DNA from: Nigrospora sphaerica
Taxonomy: Eukaryota > Ascomycota > Sordariomycetes > Amphisphaeriales > Apiosporaceae
DNA length: 64,000 nt
Direction: 5' to 3'
Assembly: GCA_018287875.1 (NCBI GenBank)
Contig: JAGVVL010000002.1
Location: forward strand, 124,001-188,000
Under the pieces are notes generated by a model. That model made no database searches. It had not been told where the DNA came from and was given only the letters and a program-made list of their open reading frames with translations. The position numbers were made by a program, and so were the translations under genes. How positions within the stretch are numbered: position 1 is the stretch's first letter; every line of letters begins with the position of its first letter. Shown here one piece after another: positions 1 to 10,667 of this stretch.

Positions 1-372
1 AGGCTTTCGCTATCGCTCTCTTCATCTAGATCAACTTCAATTTCCCTAACCGCTAATTAAGCTGGGTGGATGTCTTCGATATTTGCGAACTTTGAGTTAG
101 GGCTTAAATTTACTTTCTTCCTCTTCTATAGTTTAATAATCTTGATCTTAGCTTTGAAAGCCTAAATTTGCCTTTATATAGTAGCTAATTAAATAATCTT
201 CTTATTAAAGGCCTTTTAAATCTTTTAAAAGAGTAGCTATTATATAGTTAAGTGTTTTACTAGCTAATTCAAAAGCTATACTTGGTTCTTAAAGTCCGAC
301 GTCTTCTTTAAAGTTGACCAAACCACTATTGAGACGGGGCTAGGGTACATAAGTACCCAATGCCAGGGGTCT

Positions 373-558
373 GATCAAGGACTTGCACCTATAAGTAGCC
401 GTCCAGCTTCCACCGTAGAGACAAGACAACAACAAGACATGTTCACTTCTTTTTATCTTTTGAGACCATCACTCGTAACCGTTTTGTCCCAGTTATTGTC
501 CCAGTTGGACCTCACTTTTACTTGGGTGATAGACATACCCTCGATCAAGGACTTGCAC
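373..558. repeat. 16-bp direct repeat pair
   Basis: The 16-mer GATCAAGGACTTGCAC occurs at 373-388 and again at 543-558, 170 bp apart. The first copy is followed directly by CTATAAGTAG and a purine/CA-rich stretch, which resembles a TATA box and leader as found in LTR promoters. The second copy lies in the loop of the inverted repeat at 528-583. This may be a fragment of an old LTR, but the element is not recognised. Confidence 0.6.
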
Positions 559-583
559 GTCCTAAATCGAGGGCATGTCTATC
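528..583. repeat. 18-bp near-perfect inverted repeat (hairpin)
   Basis: The arm 528-545 (GATAGACATACCCTCGAT) is the reverse complement of 566-583 with one mismatch (A versus G at the tenth base). The 20-base loop contains the second copy of the 16-bp direct repeat. The stem could form a cruciform or RNA hairpin. It could be the palindromic end of a degraded element. Its function is unknown. Confidence 0.8.
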
Positions 584-1130
584 ACATTATCAGGGATCGA
601 CCTCACGACCGCGTCTTTCCACCAGGCACTACACCTAGTGTTTGTCTGTTCTACTATAGAAGTATAAGATCTCTTTAAGAGTGTTAAGAAAGCTTTATTA
701 AAGTAGGATTGCTTTACTTTTATCATATCGGGTGTTAATTAATATATATTTTAAACTAGATTCTAGCTTAAAAGCGGTTTAACTATATTAACTAACTAAA
801 AACCGGCGGCTTCTTACCTATTCTAGATATTCTAATTAGTAAGCCCAGCTCAATAAACCTTTTAATAGTAGGTAAGAAAATTCCATTTGTTAACTACAGT
901 TAAGTCCGCTAAGGAAATTAAAAATTTAAGCTCTTTTTAATATACTGTTGCAGGTATAGGACTTATCCTATACCGTTCTCTGTCACTACAGACTAAGCTA
1001 TGCACTTAACGAAAAGCTAGTCCTTTAACCGAGCCTATCCTAGAGCTCGGGCCAGCCTACCCTGGAGCACGGGCCAGCTTACCCGCAAGCATGGCCCACT
1101 TTATCCACAAGCGTGGCGTACGCCACGCAG

Positions 1131-1240
1131 AAGCTTCTGCAAGTTTCTACGAGCTTCCACGAGTTTCTACGTGGCTCCCTGAAGCTCTCACGAGCCTCCA
1201 TGAGGCTCCACGAACCTCTATAAGGTTCCATATGCTTCTA
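1131..1240. repeat. 10-bp minisatellite, about 11 copies
   Basis: Eleven successive degenerate 10-mers follow a consensus close to GAGCTTCYAC. Examples are AAGTTTCTAC, GAGCTTCCAC, GAGTTTCTAC, CGAGCCTCCA and TGAGGCTCCA, with a one-base phase slip in the later units. It is followed by a short second tandem (AATCACTTACGC / AATCACTTATGC). The repeat is GC-richer than the surrounding AT-rich DNA. The overlapping frame at 1091-1294 reads as a low-complexity peptide and is not taken as a gene. Confidence 0.75.
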
Positions 1241-1360
1241 AGCCACGTAATCACTTACGCAATCACTTATGCGTCTTCCTCTTTGTATTACTAAGAGGAT
1301 AAGGGTTTAACAGGTATAAGTAAAGGCTAAATCTCCCTCTCCGTGTATCTAGTCTATTTG

Positions 1361-1384
1361 AAGCAAGCAAGCAAGCAAGCAAGC
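1361..1384. repeat. (AAGC)6 microsatellite
   Basis: Six perfect copies of AAGC lie just downstream of the 10-bp minisatellite. This is a simple sequence repeat with no gene attached. Confidence 0.9.
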
Positions 1385-2446
1385 ACACAAAATACACTTT
1401 CGTTCCTCTTGCAGAGAAGTTCCTTATTCTTCCGTGTTTCTTTATAAGAAACGACCTCCGAGATCGAAAGAGCCCTCATAAAAAGGTTGCTTCCTCTTCA
1501 GATCAAAACACCACTTCTAACATATACCGATTTTAAGGAACTAAAAACGGCTAAATCGAGAGGTTAAAAGATATAAGATATATAAGTGGGTAAAAAAGAA
1601 AATATATTTAATAAAAGAAGCATTAGAATATAAAATTAGTCGTTATATAGCTATTATAGCCGTTTATAATAAGTAGGGGTATTTAGAATGTTATTTTAAG
1701 GTAGTATTTAAAATAAAGATCTTTTAAGCTACTCGAGCACTGTTTTATTTATAATCCATTTATTTTCAGTTATAATAAACTGCTAGCTTTTAAATTAGCT
1801 TAAATTAACTAGGAATTATTATTATTAAAATACTTTACCTTTGAAAATGATTAATAAAGGTAAAGAGCGGTCTTAAGTAAAGATACATTTAATAAAGAAC
1901 GTCTAAGTATAATAAATAGGCTGTTTCTTTTAAACTAAGCGTTTTTCCAAATCTTTAAATACTAGACTATTCGATTTTGCACCTTCTAAGAGTCCTAATT
2001 TACCTATATTATAGTAGTTAGCCGGCTTCACCCTTTAGATCTCTAGTAGTTGAAGATATCGGAACTAGAAGTGAATTACCTTAATTAAAGCGCTATTAAC
2101 ACGCTGTTAAGTTAGGATCTAAGTTATAAGTAGCTCTTTTGAAACTATTCTAAGCCTTTATTAGTCTACAAAGGCTTCTAGTTTAAGTTAATGACCTTTA
2201 ATTCGGTTTTAAAGTGTTAACTTCGGTATATCATAATTTCAAGAGGTCTACTTAATTCCACCCTTAGCTACAATAGCAGTTAGGGCTTATTAAAGTTCTG
2301 CTTTAATTATTACTTTTTAATAAGAAATCAAATCTAGACATTAAATTTCGGATAGATTGAAGCAAATTTGCTAAAGTAAATACAAAAAGAAATCGAGGGG
2401 CTGGAAATTCGGTGGCTGGTTTTTGGGGGGCCCAAATGTGGGGGAG

Positions 2447-2735
2447 TGTCACGGGGTGGACCGTGACAGGCCCTACCGGCACAGGGAAGCCCCTGAGACA
2501 TCCTAAACTAGCTACGGATTAGTCGTCCCGCGATGGAGTTCTGTCAAGACCGCTCGGTACGGACCTCCGTTGGGGATTTAGATAAGAAGTCTGCGACCGA
2601 GAAGACTTTAGTTGTAGCTCTTCAAGCTACGTCCTGTCTGCTAGCCTGACCTGTACCGAACAGAATAGGAACCTGGACCTGTAGCATAGAACCTGAATCG
2701 ACTCCATTGCCTGCCTGCCTGCCCGCGCCTTGACA
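2447..2735 (+). repeat. 5' LTR
   Basis: This 289-bp repeat begins TGTCACGG and ends CCTTGACA, and is matched by 8011-8299. The first 22 bases form a perfect 8-bp inverted repeat (TGTCACGG ... CCGTGACA). A small hairpin GTAGCT-CTTCA-AGCTAC lies at 2614-2630. The last 30 bases carry a short CTGC/CTGCC tandem. Confidence 0.95.
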
Positions 2736-2737
2736 TT

Positions 2738-2746
2738 ACGTAGCTT
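2738..2746 (+). other. candidate self-priming primer-binding site
   Basis: Right after the 5' LTR there is no obvious match to the 3' end of initiator tRNA-Met. Instead ACGTAGCTT (2738-2746) is perfectly complementary to AAGCTACGT inside the LTR at 2624-2632. Tf1/sushi-type chromoviruses are known to self-prime by pairing the 5' end of their transcript with the PBS. The location fits, but the transcript start is not known here, and a 9-base match alone is modest evidence. Confidence 0.45.
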
Positions 2747-2773
2747 CCTCCTAAGCTCGACACTGCTTTCGAA

Positions 2774-4067
2774 ATGTCGAACCGCCCGATTGCCCCTGCT
2801 GACACCGAAGACCCCGACGAACTGCTTGCCAGTGTTCAAAGCGACGCCGCCGGATGGCTGATGTACCTACGCACGCTGCACGGCTATATCTCGTCCCTGG
2901 AAGTCTCCCTGTCCGAGAAGGACACCGCCCTCGCCTCGGCCCGGACTGCTCTCATAGAGAAAGAAGGGGTAGTCCGATACCAAGAAGATCGACTGGAGAA
3001 GGAACAGAAGGCGCTCATCCAACTGAGTGTTGAGAATGAACGACTCCTCCACTCCGCCCGCCCTGCCGTACAGACCCCCAACCGAACTGTCTCCCCGTCC
3101 TGAACCTGCTGCTGAAGCGCAGGAAGATCATGCTCCGCGAACGCCTGCACCTGCTCCTACCTCACGTTCGGAGCCCGCTTCCTCAGTGAGAAGATCCCTG
3201 ACCCAAAGGAGTTTGATGGAACTCGAAGCGACCTTCGAAGATTCGTCCAACAAGTCCACTCGAAAATGGTCTCTAACGCCGACCGGTTCCCGTCCGCTGT
3301 TTCCCGCCTGAACTATGTCGCCAGCCGCCTGTCCGGAAAAGCCTACGACCTGATCCTGCCCCGTATCCAGTACGGAATCCCGCAGTTCCTAGACTACACC
3401 AATATGCTGTCATACTTAGAAGAAGCCTTTGGAGACCCCGACCGGAAACAGAACGCCGAGAATAAGCTGTACAACCTGAAGCAACGCTATCTAGACTTCA
3501 GCGTCTTCTTCGCAGAGTTCGAGAGACTCGCGTTAGAGAGCGAAGTTCCCGAAGCTGCCCTGCCCCCTACTGTCCCAAGGCGTGTCCCGCGAGATCCAGG
3601 ACATGCTCCTACATAACCCGGCCCCCACGAGAGAGTATCGTGCGTTTGCTCGTCATCTTCAGACTCTCGACAACCGATTCCGCCAGCACCAGCGTCAGGT
3701 TAACGGTCATAAAGGAACGACTAAGATTAACAGTACCGCCAGTCCTTACGTACCTCCCTGGAACGAATCCCGCCAGCCCGCTGCTAAGACCGACGCCGGT
3801 GACCCTATGGATTTGAGTCACCAGCGTAGCCGCCCCCGCTCTCCGTCAGGCCGTAAAGAGAGAGGAGAGTGCTTCCGTTGTGGCCGGCAAGACCATAAGG
3901 TAGCCCAATGCCCTAAACCCGACTTACGCTCCGTTCCGTTCCGTTACGCCCGAGCAACCAGCCCCGGAATAGCCCGCCCCCGGCTCCTGTTACCGCCACG
4001 CCCGCTCTACCATCGCCCCCGCCGATCCAGTCTCCGCAGCCTGTCTCGTACTCCCTACGCCTACTAA
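2774..4067 (+). pseudogene. Gypsy gag, frame-broken
   Basis: This encodes the structural Gag that packages the element RNA. The start ATG at 2774 lies 38 bp after the LTR and opens a coiled-coil-like N-terminus. The frame then changes near 3095, 3185 and 3575. The middle part (about 3195-3560) reads as a retrotransposon gag domain, with a PDPKEFDG-type start and a conserved NLKQ region. A CCHC zinc knuckle CFRCGRQDHKVAQC lies at 3870-3911. The breaks near 3095 and 3575 are best explained by one extra C in a C-run, and that near 3185 by one missing base. The reading stops at 4065-4067, just before protease; how Pol is expressed cannot be judged from this copy. Confidence 0.8.
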
Positions 4068-7000
4068 CCGGTTCCAAGCCCTACGGAACGACAGTCCTCA
4101 CTCGTTAAACGGAGTGAGCCTGTATTAAGTCGCTTACAGGCTCCCGAGCCCAGCGCCCCGACTCCGCTGCCCTTACCGATATCTGCCCGTTCCGTCCACG
4201 GCCTATCTATCCGCGAAGAGGAAGATATGCGTGGAAAACTTATGGTTTTACCTGTCACCCTGGCCACCGATGACTACACCCTGCCGACTTACGCCCTGAC
4301 TGATTCTGGAGCCGCTGCGAAAGCGTTCATCGACCGTAGTTGGGCCGAAGCCCATGAGCTGCCTATGAGACCCTGAGAAGGTCATTTGAGATCGAAGTGA
4401 TCGATGGCCGCCCTAGCGAAAGCGGGAAGGTCACTCACTTCGTTGAGTGCTCAATGCGGATAAACGACCATTACGAGAAACGACTACGCTTCTTCGTAAC
4501 CCAGCTAGCTTACTTTCCTGTTGTCCTCGGAATCCCTTGGCTTAAGATGCACGATCCTCGTATAGGGTTCGCGAGCCACACGTTCATGTTCGACAGCGAG
4601 TTCTGTCGCCAAAACTGCAACACACCGGAGAGACCTATGAAGGTCACCGCCCTGCATGACGTTCCAGCCCGAGCCCGTCCTGAGAACCTGCCGAACCGCC
4701 CCGAGGCCTTATCCCGTTGGGACATTGCCCAGGTTTCCCCGCGCCTGTCCAGCGTACCTAAGAAGAGGATACGCTGCGTTCCCCGTCACCGTCGAAAAGA
4801 TCGAAGAACGCCTATCAGAGGCCCCGAACTTACCCTATCTAAACAACTGCCGCCTGAACTGAGAGATTTTGAGGACGTCTTCTCGCTTAAAGAAGCGGAG
4901 AGGTTACCACCGCATAGAACTCACGACCACGAGATCAAACTGATAGAAGGGAAGACGCCCCCTTCGGCCCCTTATACGCCATGTCCCGCAATGAACTAGC
5001 CGCATTAAAAGAGTGGCTGCAAGAGAACCTTCGGAAGGGTTTCGTACGACCGAGCTCGTCCCCTGCCGCGTCCCCCGTCCTGTTCGTTAAGAAGCCTGGA
5101 GGAGGCCTCCGTTTCTGTGTCGACTACCGCGCCCTAAACAACATCACTATTAAGGACCGTTACCCGCTGCCCCTAGTTAAGGAGACCCTGAATAACCTAA
5201 AGGGAATGAAGTATTTCTCTAAGGTCGACATCATTGCGGCATTCAACGAGATCAGGGTTAAAGAGGGACAAGAATACCTGACCGCATTCCGCACCCGTTT
5301 TGGCTTATTCGAGTCATTAGTTATGCCTTTCGGACTAACTGGAGCCCCTGCCACATTTCAAAGGTTTATTAACGATACCTTACGACACCACCTAGACATC
5401 TGCTGCACTGCGTACCTAGACGACATCCTAATTTACAGCCGGACCCGCGAGGAACACGTCGAACACCTACGGAAGGTGCTTCAAGCATTAAGAGAGGCCG
5501 GCTTATTCGCGAAAATGTCGAAGTGCGAATTCTTTAAAACTGAGACCACATTCCTAGGGATGATTGTTGGCCGCGATGGCCTACGCATGGACCCCGCTAA
5601 GATTGAGACAGTCAAGAACTGGGCCACTCCGTCCTGCTTAACCGACGTACAAGCGTTTATCGGCTTTGGGAACTTCTACCGCCGGTTCATTCGGGACTTT
5701 TCGAAGATTGTCGCCCCGCTAGTCAACCTCACAAGGAAAGGGGTTGAATTCGCTTGGACAGAAGAATGTGAGAATGCATTCGTTGCGCTAAAGAACGCGT
5801 TCACATCGGCCCCGATCCTGGCTCCCTTCGACTGGGAGAAAGAAGTGATTTTAGAGACCGATGCCTCTGACTATGTCTCTGCTGGTGTGCTGTCACAGTA
5901 CGGAGACGACGGAATTCTACGCCCAGTTGCCTTCTTCTCAAAAAAGCACTCTTCGACAGAGTGTAACTACGAGATTTACGATAAGGAACTTCTAGCCATC
6001 ATTCGTTGCTTCGAAGAATGGCGTCCTGAACTGGAAGGCGCGTTGTCGCCGATTAAGGTCATCACCGACCACCGGAACCTGGAATACTTCACAACGACAA
6101 AGTTGCTAAACCGCCGACAAGCAAGATGGTCTGAATTCTTATCTCGATTTAACTTTAAGATCGTGTACCGACCCGGGAAGCAAGGAATAAACCCGACGCC
6201 CTGACCAGGAGGTCAGAGGACCTACCTAAAGAGGGGGATGAACGACTGCTACACCAAAGTAGAGTCGTCCTAAAGAAAGAGAACTTCGAACCGCAAAGGA
6301 AATCAGTCCGCTTCGAGGAAATCCCGACCCGAGCCAACGCCGTAACTAGATCGCAATCCGCTCCTAGCCGTCCCCTAGAACTAAGCGCCGTCGACCTAGA
6401 CCCCCAGCCTGTTATTATACCATCTCTACGACAAGAACGCCACGCCCCATTACTGCCGCCAGCTATTCAGAACCTCATGACCCGAGGATACGAGTCGGAC
6501 GAGACCGTTCACTCCATCTTAAAGGCACTGCGCACCGGAAACCCCCGCCACCCCTTAATCTCCCTTGCCGAGTGCGAGGAACGAGCTGGTATGCTATACT
6601 ACCGCGACCGCCTTTATGTCCCTGACTTACCCGAACTCCGCGCTGAACTGACTCGCTCGTACCACGACACTGCCGTGGCTGGACACCTAAAGAGAGCCCG
6701 CACGTACGAGACCCTGTCCCGAGACTACTACTGGCCGCGGATGTACGCCTTCGTGGAGCAATGGACTAACAACTGTCACACCTGCCGCCGGACCACTTCT
6801 TCCCGCGAAGCTAAGCAAGGGTGCTCCGCCCGCTGCCCGTACCCGAACGAGCATGGCAGGACATTTCGATGGACTTCGTCGTACACCTACCGAAGAGTGA
6901 CGGCTACGACGCTATCTTAGTCGTGGTCTGCCGCTTAACGAAGATGAAACACTTCATCGCCTGCCGAGACACCTGTGGCGCCGACGAGGTCGCGCGCCTA

Positions 7001-7956
7001 TACCTGAATAACGTCTGGAAACTACACGGCCTACCGAGAACCGTAATCTCCGACCGAGGTCCCCAATTTGTGGGACGATTCTGGGACACCTAACCCACCG
7101 ACTAGGTATTCAAAGCCTGCTGTCGACTGCCTTTCACCCCGAGACCGATGGCCAGACCGAACGAGCGAACTCGTTCCTAGAACAGTACCTCCGCGCCCAA
7201 GTGTCGTACTTACAAGACGATTGGAGCCGCTGGCTCCCCTTAGCTGAATTCGCGTTAAACAATGCCCTGAATGAGAGCATTAAGACCACACCGTTCTTCG
7301 CGAACTACGGATTCCACCCGAGAATCGGGTTTGAACCACTGGACCCCGACCGTACCCCTGCAGCCCTAGACGCTGAGCGCGTCGCCCAGAAGATTCAGGA
7401 AGTCCACGAGATGTTAAAGTCGGAGATCTGTTTAGCGCAAGCCCGCCACGAGGAATACGCCAACCGTAAAAGACGCCCCGCCCGCCGATACCAAGTAGGC
7501 CAGAAAGTCTGGCTTGACGCCCGAAATATACGGACGAAACGCCCTCAGAAGAAACTCGACTGGAAGCAACTCGGACCCTTCACCATTACGAAGGTCGTGA
7601 GCCCGTACGCTTATCAATTAAACCTGCCCCCGTCTATGAGAAACCACCCGGTATTCCATGTTAGCCTACTCCGTCCTGATCCTGACGATCCTGCCCCCGG
7701 TCAAGTACAACCACCGCCCCCGCCTATAGAGGTCGACGGCGTCGAAGAGTTCGAAGTCGAAGACATCCTGGATTCCCGTCTGGACAACCGAGGCGGAGGC
7801 CGAGGCTCCCGTTTAAAATACACCGTGAAGTGGGCTGGATACGACCAACTAACCGAGGAGCCTGCGGAATACGTCGCTAACGCCAGCGAGGTAGTGGCAA
7901 ACTTCCACCGGAGATACCCAGAGAAACCGAGACCTATTAACCTACGGAAGGCTTAG
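4068..7956 (+). pseudogene. Gypsy pol (PR-RT-RH-IN-chromodomain), frame-broken
   Basis: The polyprotein carries protease with active-site DSGA (4302-4313) and a later VLGIPWL motif. Reverse transcriptase (frame opening at 4981) has D83 and YLDD at residues 145-148, and RNase H has its DAS motif near residue 294. Integrase shows an HHCC zinc finger (about 6650-6790), then DFVV, SDRGPQF and an ETDGQTE glutamate. A C-terminal chromodomain (about 7740-7930) contains WAGYDQL. All catalytic residues I looked for are present. Five single-base frame changes split it (near 4371, 4974, 6186, 6826, 7090), and each is repaired conceptually by one more base in an existing run. As written it cannot make a full protein. 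Confidence 0.85.
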
Positions 7957-7996
7957 CCGTCCGCCCTTCAGAACCGCGTCGATGGAACTCCGCCTT

Positions 7997-8007
7997 AAGG
8001 AGGGGAG
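7997..8007 (+). other. polypurine tract of the Gypsy element
   Basis: AAGGAGGGGAG stands three bases before the 3' LTR, in the place where the plus-strand primer of LTR elements is cut. Confidence 0.8.
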
Positions 8008-8010
8008 TAC

Positions 8011-8299
8011 TGTCACGGGGTGGACCGTGACAGGCCCTACCGGCACAGGGAAGCCCCTGAGACATCCTAAACTAGCTACGGATTAGTCGTCCCGCGATGG
8101 AGTTCTGTCAAGACCGCTCGGTACGGACCTCCGTTGGGGATTTAGATAAGAAGTCTGCGACCGAGAAGACTTTAGTTGTAGCTCTTCAAGCTACGTCCTG
8201 TCTGCTAGCCTGACCTGTACCGAACAGAATAGGAACCTGGACCTGTAGCATAGAACCTGAATCGACTCCATTGCCTGCCTGCCTGCCCGCGCCTTGACA
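8011..8299 (+). repeat. 3' LTR
   Basis: 289 bp, no difference from 2447-2735 found by eye. It is followed by the GGGAG target duplicate at 8300-8304. Confidence 0.95.
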
Positions 8300-8730
8300 G
8301 GGAGCCCAAATGGGGATCCTTGAACTCAATTCTACCCCGGCGTGTCTATCAATATATTTTGGCCTCTGCAACGTCAAGCCTTCACGTAAGCTCCATCTCT
8401 CATACCTAGCTCGAAATAACCGTTTATTTCTGAGAAGAAATACCGCGATAGCTCCCATTTAGCGGGCTCTAGATTCACTTTAAAAATGAATTCATTGTAC
8501 GGACAACGCATGCTACGTCTCCAAGTAAAGGCACTTCATGCAAGCAAAGATTGAAAAACGACGAGACTTCAACGAAATATACCCAAAGATGCCAATGAAT
8601 GAACTCCAAAATCCGGCCGAAGACCCATCCTAACGCCGTCACCTCAACCGCCGCCTAGACAACCCATAAGATTCGCGTTCTTTGGCTTGCTTCAAGCCAT
8701 ACCAGATTCTCACGTCGGGAAATTAAGAGC
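8300..8730. other. gene-free spacer after the Gypsy element
   Basis: No gene is recognised. GCCCAAATG occurs at 8304-8312 and also at 2430-2438 on the other side of the element, so the insertion fell within or between two copies of this 9-mer. The rest is the 3' flank of the minus-strand secreted-protein gene. Confidence 0.6.
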
Positions 8731-9323
8731 CTAAGGCTTCTGGCTGTTCCAATAGTCGCGCTGGGTTTCGCAGACCTTGATGGCCGTCTGGTGGCCAGCA
8801 TCGACTTCGCCGCCCATGGCCTGGCAAGCCTTGTTGGCGGCCTTGCGCTGCGTGACGCACCTGTTCCAAGATGTTAGCAACCCGTCCGAATTTCTCTCGA
8901 CAGCCAGACAAGGTACTCGGGTTGAACTCACTGGCGGTAGCCGTTAAGGCACTTGGACTTGATACCCTCGCGTTTCTTCTTGTCCTTGGACTTGCTGAAG
9001 TCGTTGCGGCTGGTGCTGGGGCAGGCGCTCTGGCCCTGGTGGGCCAACTTGGTGGCGTCGGCCATCTTCCGCTGGTTCTCGTCGTACTTCTTCTGGCCTT
9101 CTGGGTCGTTCTTGCCGGGGCGCTTCGCATTGCACGTCTCATCGCGGGCGAATAGCACCTCGACCGCCCGCTTGGTGAAGTCGAAGTCGGCGGCGGCGGC
9201 GCCGAAGTCCTCGGCGGTGCGCGTGTCCAGCTGGGCGCTGTTGACGTCAGCGGCCGGGGCCGCGGAGATGAGGGCCGGGGCGGCCAGAAAGAGGAAGGAG
9301 ACAAGCTGGGTAGAGAACTGCAT
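8731..9323 (-). CDS. small secreted six-cysteine protein (effector-like candidate)
   Basis: Two exons, 9323-8932 and 8860-8731, join to 173 residues. The 71-bp intron (8861-8931) has donor GTGAGT, branch GCTAAC and acceptor CAG, and removes an in-frame TGA. The protein starts MQFSTQLVSFLFLAA..., a clear signal peptide cut near residues 20-22. A Lys-Arg (Kex2-type) site follows at about residue 52. The mature part has six cysteines, three per exon, which could form three disulphides, and is rich in Lys, Gln and Asn. No known domain is recognised. Small size, secretion and even cysteine count resemble fungal effectors, but nothing here proves host interaction. It lies 0.4 kb from the young Gypsy element. 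Confidence 0.75.
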
Positions 9324-10667
9324 TTTTGCGGCCTTTGATGGATGTGCTTGGAAGGAGTTAAATTGGTATAAGTTCTGAAGTGTTCGATGGTAGTAGAAGC
9401 TGTTTTGTGAGTGCTGCTGTGAGTAATGAGATGATTCGAAAGACGAGGTGCTTTCTGTCCGCTTTATAGAACTCCTTCTAGGGTTGCCTGCTTTTTCTTG
9501 GTTACAAATTACAGGTTAACAGAAACAGACACAGCATTGCAGAGTAATCAGCTCCCGAAACTCGCCATTGGAGTCGAAATCAATATGACGAATCATGGAT
9601 TCGGTGAAGTGTCAGCCAACCACCGTCACTTTTCCCATTTCAGACTGATTTTCTTCCACACAAGGTTGCGGACTACATTACGGTACCAGGCCTAAGTCCT
9701 TCTCCGTCGGTGCTAATTGGCAATATAATTAGGTCGCAGGAGTGATTCCAGGTTAGCTTCGGATAGGCAGGGCAGCTATGACATGGTGCATGAGCTACCA
9801 GTCTGAGCTCTCGGCAGTACGTAATGGTAATTCTATGCTAGCGGATTGCTTATTATGTGGGCTGCACGAAGACGAAAGTCTCTAACGTCTCCTGGTGAAG
9901 AATCCGGGATGCATGCACTTTCAATGGAGCGGCGGAGAGCGCTACTTGATTTAGATAGGAACCCTCGTAGTAAGCCGGCCACATCGTTCAGAATAGAACA
10001 AGTCAGGACGAGCGATTGACAACGCGTAATATGTAGGTCCCTCCCCGCATCCGCATACCTTAAGATGTAATAAAACAGCATGCTTACTATGAAAGCCGGG
10101 GAGTGTGGTGGGATAAGCGGGGCAAACCCCGGAATTCTGGCTGAGGAAGGAGGCGCAGGCGGCAAGGGCCGCACTGGCCAAGGTGTGGTGGGATGCGCCT
10201 CAGCAATTGTTTAGTGCAGTGGATGGGCATCTATGTGTTGAACCACCCTACCTGGATTCACTGACGGATCTGCTATGGGGACCAGCGTAACGCCCCGCCA
10301 GCTGAAGATGAGCCACCAAAATCATCAGTATCACCGTCATCGCCTCAGAGACCTACGTCTCGCTTACCGTAACCATTGTAGTCGCACGACGGCAGACGAA
10401 AGAACCCCTCATATGGTGGTACGTGCGTCCACGTGATCCATATCAGGCTTGCACCTTCCGCAGCACCCATGCTGTGATTTTCCTTCCGACCTGGGTTTTC
10501 CCATGCAGTGACCGAATCGCACGACCAACACCGAATGCCCGGCTCACCGTACCGTAACGACAAACCACCAAAGAAAGCTCTCCGACCTCGTCTGAATCTC
10601 TGAACAGGTTGTGGTCTCTTTCCCCTTCCCCTCGGAACTCTGATTTCGCACGGCTCGCAACTCGGCC
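9324..10667. other. intergenic region between divergent genes
   Basis: This holds the upstream regions of the minus-strand secreted protein (ending at 9324) and the plus-strand F-box gene (starting at 10668). Open frames here (for example 9833-10174 minus) have no domain, signal peptide or splice support. No repeat was noticed. Confidence 0.5.

Larger units (their letters stand above)
1..2446. repeat. AT-rich, probably RIP-degraded repeat island
   Basis: The stretch is rich in TpA and in stop codons in all frames, with long runs of TTAA/TAAT-type sequence at about 1-300, 680-1000 and 1560-2400. No open frame longer than 80 codons is found. This is the composition expected of a transposon mutated by repeat-induced point mutation (C to T at CpA), a known process in Pezizomycotina. 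I could not identify the parent element. A less degraded block at about 1000-1320 holds a minisatellite. The abrupt change to normal composition at 2447 coincides with the start of the Gypsy LTR, so the young element landed in, or at the edge of, older repeat DNA. Confidence 0.7.
2447..8299 (+). mobile_element. Ty3/Gypsy chromovirus LTR retrotransposon
   Basis: This is a complete element of 5,853 bp. It has two 289-bp LTRs that look identical by eye, TGTCA...TGACA ends, and a 5-bp target duplication GGGAG (2442-2446 and 8300-8304). Internal order is gag with a zinc knuckle, protease, reverse transcriptase, RNase H, integrase and a C-terminal chromodomain, which is the pol order and hallmark of fungal chromoviruses. 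Indistinguishable LTRs imply recent insertion. The coding region nevertheless changes frame at about eight places. Each pol break that I resolved fits loss of one base from a mononucleotide run (near 4371, 4974, 6186, 6826 and 7090); gag has three more. Composition is normal, with no sign of RIP. It is either a very young copy misread in the assembly or a defective copy mobilised in trans. Confidence 0.95.

Noticed and set aside
1091..1294. 67-codon plus-strand ORF
   Set aside because: It is a translation of the 10-bp minisatellite.
2627..2839. 70-codon minus-strand ORF at the LTR
   Set aside because: It spans the LTR/gag junction of the Gypsy element and has no independent support.
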